Shown: positions 1 through 8,391, numbered from the stretch's first letter. The stretch: 15,758 nucleotides of DNA from an uncultured Verrucomicrobiae bacterium (GCA_937927265.1 CALBCO010000227.1:1-15758), one strand, 5' to 3'. Program-made: numbers and translations. Notes: generated from the sequence alone by a model not told the origin.

Positions 1-3000
1 GGGTTGTTCCCCGGCGCGTTCGTCACAGTGAACGTGTAGGGAATCAGCACTTCGGGTTCATCCGGATCGTTGGAGAAGATGCGTAGGTAGCCGGTATGAA
101 CACCGGGACCAGCCATCGTGGTGTCGAACGTGACCGTGATGTTGGTCTGCGTGCCGCCTTCGAGGTAACCGGCAAACGGCGACAACAACAGGTAATCACC
201 GGAGTGGAACCGATACACCGTGGTACTGTCCCGCAAATACATTCCACCGACTCCGTCTTCGGTCATGTCGGCAGCGGAGACGGAAGTGAATAACGGAATT
301 TCCGCTAACAGGTCACCCGTGAACGGATTGAGTTTGCGCAGCGGCCCGCTCAGATGGTGGGCCAACCACAATCCGCCGTTCCAATAAGCAATCGGGCCGC
401 TGCTACCCAGCGTGCTTTCAACATCGAACCAGTCCAGCACCGTTTTGTCCGCCGTGCCGGAGAACCGGTAGACGCCGCCGATCGTCGTGCCGGAGCTGCC
501 ATAGGTCGTGGTGCTGGACACCCACAGGCCGTGCGGGCTCCATGCCACGCCCTGGTTATAGCCGCCGAAATCTTCCGGGAACTGCATGATCAGCTTGCGC
601 AGGGTGAGATTGGTGGCGGTGAGACCAAATTCGAAAATGCGGGAACCAAAATCATCGTTGACCCATTCATCATTGAGCGCCCACACACTGTCGCCACTCC
701 AACTCAATTTGTGCATCCACATAAAATCCTGATTGGAGGTGGATGGGGCCGGCAGGGATGGCCCGACCAGCGCGCCGGTCGCCGGATCCCAGCGGAGCAG
801 ATGGCCGCGGTAGAAGGCGCCGCTCCCTGTGAGTTCCAAGGCCGACGATAACAGGTTGGTGCCGTCATAGGCCAAGCCCATGCTGTACCAGAGGAAATTC
901 GTGCCGGTGGGCAATTGGAGCGAGGTGAGTGTGTGCAGTACGGTGCCGGCCGCGGCCGGGGCGTTGCTCCACGTCATGGCCATCGCCCAGCGCAACGGTG
1001 TAGTACCAACGTTGCGGAGCGTGACGGCACGGGTGGGTTTGTCGCCAAACGCGGCGCTGACCACCAGCGGCGTCGTGTCCACGTCCACGTCGCGATAACC
1101 GACGTTGATGGTGACGGTGGCGACGTTGGAATCGAGGTCGCCGTCGCTGACTTTGAACGTCAAGGTAACTGGACCGACGAAACCGGCTTGAGGCGTGTAC
1201 GTGAAGTTGGGTGCGGTGCCAACGAGCGTGCCGCTGGACGGCGTCGTCAGCACATGCCACGTAAGCGGCTCATTATCGGGATCGTAAGCGACCAGTTGGA
1301 ACTTCAGCGCATCGGTGTTGGCCACAGTGTAGGTCGCATTGGAGGCGACGGGGGCGCGGTTGATGTTTTGGACAAAGATTTGCCACGCCTTCATCGCCAC
1401 GCCGCCTTTGCCGTCGTGGACGCGGACAGCAATGGCATGCGCACCGGCGCTGAAATAGTCCGCAGTATAGACATAAGAGGTCGTGCCGCCGCTGACGACC
1501 CGGCCATCCAATGCCCATTGCCGGGTGAGTGGGTCGCCGTCGGGATCCATGTTGGAAATGGCGAAAAGTTGGGAATTATTTTCAGTCATGGTCCACGGCG
1601 AGGCGGGTGCCGAGCCGGTGATGACCGGCCAGTTGTTGCTGGGCGTGCCGTCTGTGACGTTGAGCACGACCGGGATATAGACGTTGGGGCGCAGCCGGTC
1701 GTTGCTGGAGATGCGGATGGCGCCGTGATAGACGCCCGTCGAGACCACGGATGAATCAAATGTGATCGTCAGGTTCGTGGCAGTACCCTCGGAGATTTCG
1801 CCAACGATCGGCGTGCTGGTCAGCCAGAGCCGGTCGCCCGAATCAATCCGATATAGAATCTTCGGATTGGGCGTATTGTTCCAGAGCCAGAGTGCCCCGG
1901 TGGGATCGGGCACGATTTCCATGTAAGCCCCGCCGGGCGGCCAAAGGGTGGCCAAAACAGTCCCAGTCAACGGATCGAGTTTGTACACAGCGCAGTACGT
2001 GTTAACGCCGCGTTGGGACTGGATCGCCCACAGCGCGCCGTTCATATAAGTGAAATCAGTGAAGTCATAGTTGCTGTAAGGATAATTGACCTGGGCGGGG
2101 AGTTTATAGTGGGAGAGGAGTTGGCCAGTGGCGCGGTCAATTCGGGCCATGTAGGTGTAGCGCAGACCGTCGGCCAGGTCGGGCTTGGCCCAGTAGAACC
2201 AGAACACCCCGTCGGCGAGTCCGCCGCAACGGGCATTGGCCCAGTCGCGTATTTCACCACTGCTGGTGCTCACGTGCAGTTGGCGGTCAACTTCCACTGT
2301 CTCGACAATCTGATGCGCCGCCAAATCCACCGCGTGCAGGTTGATAAACTTGTGCTTCTTATTATTCGGATCCGGCACGAGTTGCTCGAACCAGAAATAC
2401 CGGCCATCAAACACCGCCAGCCGCCATGATGATTCGAATCCCAATATGGTTTCCGGCAGGTACTTCGTGCTGACCACGGCGAAGGTCGTTGGGTCCTGTT
2501 TGTACAAGACGCCGCTTTTCAACCAATACAGATATTGGCCGTCGTGCGCGCTACCGTCGGGACGCATCGTGATGACCGCCGGCGGATTATTACTGGCCAA
2601 AACTGTCGCCGCGGTGCCGCCGCCGTTGGCGATGCCGGCAAACTGCCACATCAAGTCCGACACCCCACTGTTGGTCAACACCAACGTCCGCGTCGTCGTG
2701 TTACTTGGCGACAGGGTGATCAACCAACCGTCTTGCCCAGCCGCATCGAAGCCCACCGCCGGCCAACCCAACCGGAAAACCCGGCCGGTGGCGTCCGGCG
2801 GCACGGTGATCGTCTGCACCGAACTCGAATAGGTGTACGGCGGCCGTTTGCTGGCCACCGCCTGCCATTCGACTGCACGCCCATAAATCCGCGTGAAGCT
2901 GAACGCGCCGCTACCGTCGGTGGTCAGTGATTCGGTGACGGGCCCGGCCAACATGAGTGTCGCGTTGGTGACCGGCGTGCCGGTTGTGTGGTCAATCACC

Positions 3001-5606
3001 GTGCCATTGATGGTGGCATTGGTCAGCGCAAACGTGATGCCGCTGTGGCTGCCGGGGGTGGTAAAGGTCAGGATGGGCGTTTTCGACAACTCGGTGCCGT
3101 TGTACGATGCTTGCAATTCGAAATCGCCAATCGGCACGGCCAAATTGAAGCCGCCTAGGCTGTCAGTGGTTTGCGAACCGCTCATCGGTCCGGTGTACGT
3201 CACCGTCGCGCCCGGTAGCACCAAACCATCGAGCGTGACCGTGCCGGACAGATAATGCGTGGTCGAAACCCGCAACGAGACCGGCAAGACCCACGTCCGA
3301 GCAGCCGCGTCGGTAACCGTCAACGTGCCATTGATGGTGTGTGGCACTGGTGCGCTGGAGTCAACGGTGAGTGCGACGGCATCCAAGGCAACGGCTTCGC
3401 CGCGGGCGGCAATCGTGCCGAACGCGCAATTGCTGTCGGTGACAGCAGCATAGCTGTCGGCCGTGTAGAAGGTCGCGGTGACGTTGGTGGCGGCTTGGTA
3501 GCCGGCGTTCTGGACAGTGAACAACAACGAAATCGTTTCGCCGGGATTGATCACCCCATCGTCATTGCCGCCGGGCGCGGCGTCGGACACACTTGTGGCG
3601 GTCAGTTCGAGGTAGGGTTCTTCGTAAAGCCCGGCCAACGCGGCGGCGACGTTGAGGCGACCGCCGGTCACGCATTTGCCGCGCAAGGCGAGCAGAGGAT
3701 CCACCGTGGCGAGCAGCCGCTGGCGAAGGTCAAGATGCGGAATACTAGGGGCATGCGCTTTCAGCAAGGCCGCCGCGCCGGCCACGTGCGGGCAGGCCAT
3801 CGAAGTGCCGGATAGGAACTGATAGGGTGGGTTGTTCACCAACGGCACGCTGCTCAAAATCCCCACGCCGGGCGCGGCGAGGTCCACATGCGGCAGGCCG
3901 TAGTTGGAGAAGCTCGCCAGTTGATCCTTGTAATCGGTGGCGGCGACGGAAATGACGTTCTCATTATCATAGCTTGCAGGGTAAAACGGGATGCTGGTTG
4001 CATTGTTGCCAGCCGCGGCCACGAAGAGAACGCCGTTGGCGTTGGCGTCCTCGATGGCCTCCCACATCGCCTGCGACGCGTATTCGCCACCCCAGGAGTT
4101 GGAGGTCAGATCCACGCCAATAAGCGTGGCATAATAAATCGAGTCAATCCCGTCCGACCACGTGCCACTGCCGCCACCGCTGAGAAACTTGATTGCGGCC
4201 ATTTTGACACGCCAGTTGACCCCGACCACACCGAGCGCGTTGTTGCCGACGCCGCCAATCGTGCCCGCGCAATGCGTGCCGTGCCGGTTATCATCCATGG
4301 GATCATTGTCGTCGTTGCAAAAATCCCAGCCGTGCACATCGTCAATAAAGCCGTTGCCGTCGTCGTCAATGCCGTTGCCGGGGATCTCACCGGGATTGAC
4401 CCAAATGTTGGCGGCCAAGTCCGGGTGATTGTAGTCAATGCCAGTGTCGATCACGCCGACCAGCACGTTGGCCGAGCCGGTCTGGGTATTCCAGGCGGCG
4501 CGAGCGGAAATATCCTTGCCGCTGGGCACGCCCGTGAGCGTGACCGTGGCCGGCAACTGCGCCAGCAATGCCTGACCGTCGGCTTGTGTCAGCGGCACGA
4601 CCGGCGGCCAATTGCCGAACGTCTCCAGCGTGCCTTCATATCCGCCCGGCTGGTTGTTGTAGATGAGCACGGCCACCGCCCCAGCGTTGCGCGCATTGAC
4701 CGTTTTGTTGGAAAAACTGATGTCACCACGTTCAATCAAGGCGATATTGCCGCTGACCCCGGAAGGGAACTCGCCTGTCTTCCCTCGGCCGCAGTTGATC
4801 AACGCCGCTGTAATGCCGGCGGCTGGGATTTCGCCGGCATACTGCATCTTGCCGCCTTCTTGATAGACATTAGTGGTGCCGACCACGGCGATCTGAGCGG
4901 TGACATTGTGCATCCCCCAAAGCAGATGTTGGTACGCATCATTGGGCGTCAACTGGGTTTCCACGATGTAGTCCGGCTCCGTACGCCCAATCGTGGCCAG
5001 TTGTTTCTGCGTTTCCGGGAAACGAACCAGCAATTCCGCCTCGTTGGTGGTGTTAATGGCAACCAAATAAGTTGCCGGCGCCAGCATCTTCTTGCGAATC
5101 TGACACCCCTGCCGGCTAATCGCCGCCAAAAATTCAGCTTCAGACATGTGGCTCGGCCGTTTGACAATAAAATGATCAGCAACCATGACCGCCGTCCGCC
5201 CCTCCTCCCGTTCCTCAACGCGAAGCAACGGGTACTTGAAGTTTTTCACCCGCACAACGCGCACAGTCCGCGGCTGGCCATCGGCTCCGGTCGGCAATTC
5301 CGCACGGGCGACAGTCTCCCCTTCACGAATCAATTTCTGGTTGGGCGACTCCGGCAGCACCTGCGAGACCTCGCCGTCGTTCTGGGGCTTGGTCGCCGCA
5401 ATACCTGCCACGGCAGCCACAGCCGGAGTGGGAGCGGCGGCATCCGCCTCGCCGACTTCCGAAGCAACGGTCGCCCGCGGGCCGTCCGATTCCGGCGGGG
5501 ACTGGGGCGTGGGTCGCAACGCGAACCAGACAACGACCGCAGCCACCAGAGCCGCGAGCGTAAAGATGGGGAAACGACGAGCCGAAGGATGTCGGGGGTG
5601 AGTCAT
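1..5606 (-). CDS. Giant secreted subtilisin-family (S8) serine protease, C-terminus cut off by window edge
   Basis: This frame is open for 1868 codons from ATG 5606 (GAGG at 5612-5615 precedes it) to the left edge; I read every codon and found no stop. Residues 8-28 form a signal peptide or anchor, followed by a Pro/Ala-rich linker and a propeptide to about 225. The triad is complete: Asp387 (VIDTGID), His442 (NRHGTHCAGT), Ser602 (GTSMACPHVAG), with oxyanion Asn534 (AAAGNN). A PA domain (about 250-350, NIALIERGDISFSNK, NARNAGAVAVL) lies between the WGMHN segment (230-234) and Asp387. After the catalytic domain (to about 655) come a beta-sandwich, two carboxypeptidase-regulatory-like repeats (785-950), a split sandwich with a propeller-like insert (953-1320), two cadherin/Ig-like repeats (1320-1500) and a second split sandwich (1503-1862). 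It probably degrades proteins outside the cytoplasm. How it is anchored is not visible. Confidence 0.93.
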   Translation of the reverse strand, partial: MTHPRHPSARRFPIFTLAALVAAVVVWFALRPTPQSPPESDGPRATVASEVGEADAAAPTPAVAAVAGIAATKPQNDGEVSQVLPESPNQKLIREGETVARAELPTGADGQPRTVRVVRVKNFKYPLLRVEEREEGRTAVMVADHFIVKRPSHMSEAEFLAAISRQGCQIRKKMLAPATYLVAINTTNEAELLVRFPETQKQLATIGRTEPDYIVETQLTPNDAYQHLLWGMHNVTAQIAVVGTTNVYQEGGKMQYAGEIPAAGITAALINCGRGKTGEFPSGVSGNIALIERGDISFSNKTVNARNAGAVAVLIYNNQPGGYEGTLETFGNWPPVVPLTQADGQALLAQLPATVTLTGVPSGKDISARAAWNTQTGSANVLVGVIDTGIDYNHPDLAANIWVNPGEIPGNGIDDDGNGFIDDVHGWDFCNDDNDPMDDNRHGTHCAGTIGGVGNNALGVVGVNWRVKMAAIKFLSGGGSGTWSDGIDSIYYATLIGVDLTSNSWGGEYASQAMWEAIEDANANGVLFVAAAGNNATSIPFYPASYDNENVISVAATDYKDQLASFSNYGLPHVDLAAPGVGILSSVPLVNNPPYQFLSGTSMACPHVAGAAALLKAHAPSIPHLDLRQRLLATVDPLLALRGKCVTGGRLNVAAALAGLYEEPYLELTATSVSDAAPGGNDDGVINPGETISLLFTVQNAGYQAATNVTATFYTADSYAAVTDSNCAFGTIAARGEAVALDAVALTVDSSAPVPHTINGTLTVTDAAARTWVLPVSLRVSTTHYLSGTVTLDGLVLPGATVTYTGPMSGSQTTDSLGGFNLAVPIGDFELQASYNGTELSKTPILTFTTPGSHSGITFALTNATINGTVIDHTTGTPVTNATLMLAGPVTESLTTDGSGAFSFTRIYGRAVEWQAVASKRPPYTYSSSVQTITVPPDATGRVFRLGWPAVGFDAAGQDGWLITLSPSNTTTRTLVLTNSGVSDLMWQFAGIANGGGTAATVLASNNPPAVITMRPDGSAHDGQYLYWLKSGVLYKQDPTTFAVVSTKYLPETILGFESSWRLAVFDGRYFWFEQLVPDPNNKKHKFINLHAVDLAAHQIVETVEVDRQLHVSTSSGEIRDWANARCGGLADGVFWFYWAKPDLADGLRYTYMARIDRATGQLLSHYKLPAQVNYPYSNYDFTDFTYMNGALWAIQSQRGVNTYCAVYKLDPLTGTVLATLWPPGGAYMEIVPDPTGALWLWNNTPNPKILYRIDSGDRLWLTSTPIVGEISEGTATNLTITFDSSVVSTGVYHGAIRISSNDRLRPNVYIPVVLNVTDGTPSNNWPVITGSAPASPWTMTENNSQLFAISNMDPDGDPLTRQWALDGRVVSGGTTSYVYTADYFSAGAHAIAVRVHDGKGGVAMKAWQIFVQNINRAPVASNATYTVANTDALKFQLVAYDPDNEPLTWHVLTTPSSGTLVGTAPNFTYTPQAGFVGPVTLTFKVSDGDLDSNVATVTINVGYRDVDVDTTPLVVSAAFGDKPTRAVTLRNVGTTPLRWAMAMTWSNAPAAAGTVLHTLTSLQLPTGTNFLWYSMGLAYDGTNLLSSALELTGSGAFYRGHLLRWDPATGALVGPSLPAPSTSNQDFMWMHKLSWSGDSVWALNDEWVNDDFGSRIFEFGLTATNLTLRKLIMQFPEDFGGYNQGVAWSPHGLWVSSTTTYGSSGTTIGGVYRFSGTADKTVLDWFDVESTLGSSGPIAYWNGGLWLAHHLSGPLRKLNPFTGDLLAEIPLFTSVSAADMTEDGVGGMYLRDSTTVYRFHSGDYLLLSPFAGYLEGGTQTNITVTFDTTMAGPGVHTGYLRIFSNDPDEPEVLIPYTFTVTNAPGNN

Positions 5607-5610
5607 AGAG

Positions 5611-5615
5611 TCCTC
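5611..5615 (-). promoter_or_regulatory. Ribosome binding site of the S8 protease
   Basis: On the minus strand GAGGA stands 4 bases before ATG 5606. The spacing is short but usable. Two nearby upstream ATGs, at 5617 and 5629, are out of frame, which supports 5606 as the start. Confidence 0.5.
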
Positions 5616-5704
5616 ATTGGTGGCGTCATGGCCATGTAATTCTTTATTCCGATGCACGATCTAGAGGGCCGTCAAAAAGACCACCAAAAATGAATTCTTC
5701 ACTA

Positions 5705-5721
5705 AGCTTGATGATCTTGCT
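5705..5721. promoter_or_regulatory. Operator-like dyad upstream of the protease
   Basis: The 17-base sequence AGCTTGATGATCTTGCT has dyad symmetry: AGC-GAT pairs with ATC-GCT around a central G, with two T:T mismatches per arm. It lies 100 bases upstream of the protease start, in the only intergenic space before that gene. Its size and symmetry fit a dimeric regulator site, but no binding protein can be named and chance is possible. Confidence 0.2.
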
Positions 5722-5757
5722 AACTGCCCACCTGCAACCAACCCTATCTCATCAAGG

Positions 5758-5773
5758 TCAGTTTGGCAACTGA
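5758..5773 (-). terminator. Small hairpin directly after the symporter stop codon
   Basis: TCAGTT and AACTGA form a perfect 6-base stem with a 4-base loop immediately after the TAA (5774-5776). No U tract follows on the minus strand, so it is a weak terminator candidate and may instead be an mRNA-end stabilising stem. Confidence 0.25.
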
Positions 5774-6685
5774 TTAAACAGTCGGGCGAGGCGAGGTCGC
5801 GGCAGCGCGCCGGCGTTCGAGCTCGTCGCGGATTTCGTGTATCCGTTTGGCAGTCAGGTCATAGCCCCACGTGCACACCAACGCCAGCAACACCATCGCC
5901 GCCATCGCAAAACTGTAGAAAAACCGCATCTTGAAAATGGTCGCTTCCGCCTGCGCGCCGCCCAGCAACGGATCGAACCCGGTCCAGCGAATCAACCAGC
6001 CCGACAATGCCACCGCCAGCGACCCGGCCAGCTTGCCCATCCAGTTGCTGAACCCCGTGAACATCGCCTCGCGGCGTCGCCCCGTGCGCAATTCATCGGT
6101 ATCAATGACATCAATGTTCATCGAGGCAATCAACACAAACACCGACGAAATACCGATCGAGTAGAAAAACGGGAGCACAAACATCAAGTACGGATACCGG
6201 GGATTGTAGCACCACCATTTCAAGAGTGAGCCGATGAACATCCACACCAGCGCCAGTCGCAACGTGACATGTTTGCCGAGCCGCCCCGCCAGCCACCACA
6301 CCAACGGCACCGATGCAATCGCCAGCACCGTGCCCAAGGTCCCAACATACCCGCCCCAGATGGCGCCGGTTTTCTTGTCGCCGCCAAACACATAGTAAAT
6401 GTTCACGTACAACCCCATCGCCTCGAACATGGCCAACCCCATGCCCAGCATCAGCCCGGTGCCGAACATCTTCCAAAAATACTTGTTCTCGGCGGTGGCC
6501 TTCAATGCGGGGCCGAGTTTGAACTTGGGCTGCTGGGCCGCCAACCGGGCGTACCGTTCGCGCGTGAAAATCCCCGCCGGCACCGTCGTCGCAATAATCA
6601 ACCCGCCCAAAAAATCGCTCCCAGCCATCTCACGCCATACAAGACCCCACCAAAACATGCCAGTTGCGTAAACGCATAAAACCAC
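5774..6685 (-). CDS. GPH-family sugar:cation symporter, C-terminal part (frameshifted)
   Basis: This is the C-terminal two thirds of an MFS transporter of the glycoside-pentoside-hexuronide (GPH, melibiose-carrier) type. GPH members move sugars through the inner membrane with Na+ or H+. The true coding sense starts near 6612, at the residues LGGLIIATTVPAG; the residues encoded at 6613-6685 in this frame are not transporter-like. Several hydrophobic helices follow (LMLGMGLAMFEAMGLYV, GTLGTVLAIASVPLVWWLAG, FVLPFFYSIGISSVFVLIAS), then the TDELRTGRRREAMFTGF loop typical of the family and two more helices before a charged tail. The N-terminal third is the overlapping frame at 6598-7194. Inserting one T into the T6 run at 6609-6614 joins them into a product of about 473 residues, the usual GPH length. 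It is followed by the S8 protease after 167 bases. Confidence 0.85.
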   Translation of the reverse strand: MVLCVYATGMFWWGLVWREMAGSDFLGGLIIATTVPAGIFTRERYARLAAQQPKFKLGPALKATAENKYFWKMFGTGLMLGMGLAMFEAMGLYVNIYYVFGGDKKTGAIWGGYVGTLGTVLAIASVPLVWWLAGRLGKHVTLRLALVWMFIGSLLKWWCYNPRYPYLMFVLPFFYSIGISSVFVLIASMNIDVIDTDELRTGRRREAMFTGFSNWMGKLAGSLAVALSGWLIRWTGFDPLLGGAQAEATIFKMRFFYSFAMAAMVLLALVCTWGYDLTAKRIHEIRDELERRRAAATSPRPTV

Positions 6686-7194
6686 GGCCCCGCCAACCCC
6701 GCGAACTTCTGAAAATAACTCCGAATCACCACCACCCGCGTCCGGTCATGATAATCCGGCGTTAGTTCCACGCCCAACGCATAGTAACCGGTACCGAAAA
6801 TGGTCGTGGTCAGATATAAAATGGCACTGAGCACGTTGTACCAGATCAGATACGCCCACTTCGGCCAATCGTGCGGGAACATCCAGAACAGCGCAAACAC
6901 GACCCCCATCGCAATCCCGCCACCGAGTACAAACGGCCGCCTTCTCCCCCACCGGCTGTTCCAATTATCACTGATGTGTCCCATGATCGGGTCGGTAAAC
7001 GCATCAATGATGCGCTGCACGGCCAATGATGTGCTCAGCCAGGCGATATTCACTCCCAACTCCATGTTGAAGATGGGATTGGTCAGTCCGTTGACCGCCC
7101 ACGCCCATGACCCGCCGACCACACCCAGCGAATAGATCAACACCTCGCGCAACGGTACGCGGTCGGGTTGAGCCACTGGCGGGACATCACTCAT
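6598..7194 (-). CDS. GPH-family sugar:cation symporter, N-terminal part (frameshifted)
   Basis: This is the N-terminal third of the same symporter. I chose ATG 7194 over the GTG just before it because GAAGGAA (7202-7208) stands 7 bases upstream. Family hallmarks include the first helix (YSLGVVGGSWAWAVNGL), DAFTDPIMGHISDNW and the cytoplasmic loop RWGRRRPFVLGG, where the Asp and the Arg cluster are conserved for cation coupling and gating in GPH carriers. The frame ends at a TGA (6598-6600) just after AIFWAG, where the family would continue into the next helix. The continuation lies in the frame of 5774-6685. As read here the product would stop after 198 residues and could not transport. It probably imported products of the neighbouring hydrolases. 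Confidence 0.85.
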   Translation of the reverse strand: MSDVPPVAQPDRVPLREVLIYSLGVVGGSWAWAVNGLTNPIFNMELGVNIAWLSTSLAVQRIIDAFTDPIMGHISDNWNSRWGRRRPFVLGGGIAMGVVFALFWMFPHDWPKWAYLIWYNVLSAILYLTTTIFGTGYYALGVELTPDYHDRTRVVVIRSYFQKFAGLAGPWFYAFTQLACFGGVLYGVRWLGAIFWAG

Positions 7195-7201
7195 CACGGC
7201 G

Positions 7202-7208
7202 TTCCTTC
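7202..7208 (-). promoter_or_regulatory. Ribosome binding site of the symporter
   Basis: GAAGGAA on the minus strand, 7 bases before ATG 7194. It decides between that ATG and the GTG directly in front of it. Confidence 0.65.
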
Positions 7209-7256
7209 TACCACCGCCTCCACGGGCCCAGCCACTACAAAATCGAGCCGCCGCGC

Positions 7257-7278
7257 CGTGCTACTGATCGTTAGCACG
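7257..7278. promoter_or_regulatory. Inverted repeat upstream of the symporter
   Basis: CGTGCTA and TAGCACG are perfect 7-base arms around an 8-base spacer, 63 bases upstream of the symporter ATG. The position suits an operator or a leader hairpin. No recognised promoter elements accompany it. Confidence 0.25.
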
Positions 7279-7348
7279 AGGAGGACCCGAATGAACGAGG
7301 CGCGATGGTCGTTTGACTCGCACCAATGCCCGCCCCCCACTGTCATCC

Positions 7349-7450
7349 AAAGTGCCGCTGACGCGGCGCACTCCAAAACCATTCGGCGTCCCCCTAGAAC
7401 TTCAGCCCGACGCGCCAGCGTCTTGGAGTGCGGTGCGATAGCACCGCTTT
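7349..7450. repeat. Head-to-head pair of hairpin-forming intergenic repeats
   Basis: The 31 bases at 7349-7379 match the reverse complement of 7420-7450 at 23 positions; both share AAAG at one end and CGCACTCCAA near the other, and similarity fades inward for about 18 more bases. Each unit folds on itself: 7430-7447 is a perfect 7-base stem (GCGGTGC, loop GATA), 7352-7371 is a stem with a 2-base bulge, and 7409-7422 is another perfect stem (GACGC, loop GCCA). Self-complementary, GC-rich units outside genes resemble REP/BIME-type dispersed repeats. From memory, similar units occur in many Verrucomicrobia, but I cannot verify copy number here. Confidence 0.6.
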
Positions 7451-7557
7451 CTGTTCGTCCCCTTGAAAACTGCGGATTCTCGGCAGCTCACGTCACCAAC
7501 CGCCGAGCGTTGGCCGCGCGTGGCTGACGCTCCCTTCCATGCCGACGGCAACTCGTG

Positions 7558-8388
7558 TTACCGGCCGCACCGCGCCACCGCGCTTAGCCACGCGCCGGCG
7601 TGGGTGATCCAATCCTCGTCAGTAAACAACCGCGGCGCGTCCACCGCCGCGGACGGTTCGGTGTTCAGTTTGAACTGCTCGTCCACGTCGAACCCATTGC
7701 AAATCGAGCCGGGAATGTCGAGCCAACTGCCGGCGGTAAAGTCGCCGACCCGATGAATCATCGAACATGGCACCGCGACGCCTTCCGGCAACTCCGCGCG
7801 GAACTTCCACGATCCCGCCAGCGACTCGCGGGTCAACCCGGCGTTGAGGCCGGCAATCCACTGGAGATCGCCGAAAGCGATTTTGTGGAAAACCGGATCG
7901 CGGAAGAACCGGGCGAACTCCAGCGCCAATACCGCCGCCCAACCGTAGGCGGCGTTCATGCCGTGCCCCAGCCCACAAAACCAAATCAGTCCCACTTCGG
8001 TGAAATAACCATTTGGTAACAACCAAAACGGATTCGCCCGGCAGGCCGGCAGGAAATAGTGATAGGCGAAATTCTCCAGCGCCGTCTGCCAACGCTGTGC
8101 GCGGTCAGGAAACGCCCGCCCTTCGAGCATCATGAGCAAGGGCAGCACATAATGCGGGAACACCAAGCCACAGTTAAACCCAAATTGATGATGGCTCCAC
8201 GCTTTCTCAGTGAAAGGATACCCATCAAACGCCCGAAAATGGCCGAAGTACTCCCCTTCAGGCGCGTCCGCCGTGACCTGCCGGGCCAACACGCTTTCCA
8301 TCCACTGGACCGCCAGCGGCCGCCACTCGGCCAACCCGGCCTGCGCCAATTCCCACGCCGCCCATGCCGCGCGGGCCGAGTGGATCGG
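7558..8388 (-). pseudogene. C-terminal half of a six-hairpin (GH9-like) glycosidase, detached from its N-terminus
   Basis: The frame opens after a TGA at 8389-8391 and runs to the TAA at 7558-7560. It has no ATG; the first possible start is TTG 8349, without a ribosome binding site. The protein is rich in aromatic and helical segments: AWSHHQFGFNCGLVFPHYVL, ANPFWLLPNGYF, GLGHGMNAAYGWAAVLALEF, GDLQWIAGLNAGLTRESLAG, GSICNGF, FTDEDWITHAGAWLSAVAR. NPF, GLGHGMNAAY and the helix periodicity fit the second half of an (alpha/alpha)6 barrel, as in GH9-like enzymes; the assignment is from pattern memory and the substrate is unknown. The first half of a barrel is absent. Together with 8392-8886 it makes about 442 codons, much shorter than I would expect for a complete enzyme of this type. 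Confidence 0.65.
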
Positions 8389-8391
8389 TCA

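Larger units (their letters stand above)
7195..7557. other. Non-coding stretch between glycosidase remnant and symporter
   Basis: This 363-base stretch has no credible gene. It holds the symporter's ribosome binding site, a 7-base dyad (7257-7278) and a pair of head-to-head repeats with hairpins (7349-7450). A short plus-strand frame that runs through the repeat is rejected as a gene. Confidence 0.7.

Noticed and set aside
3888..5639. Plus-strand open frame of 583 codons
   Set aside because: It lies in exact codon register antisense to the S8 protease, whose catalytic motifs are unmistakable. The plus-strand product shows no family motif and its openness is a side effect of high GC.
5640..5690. 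Possible promoter of the protease starting at TTGACG on the minus strand
   Set aside because: No acceptable -10 box lies at 16-18 bases; the nearest AT-rich hexamer is at 21 bases.
7291..7527. Small plus-strand frame of 78 codons preceded by GAGGAGGA at 7278-7285
   Set aside because: The Shine-Dalgarno-like sequence is attractive, but the frame runs through both arms of the hairpin repeat and the product (SVLECGAIAPLS and similar) is a repeat translation, a common false gene.
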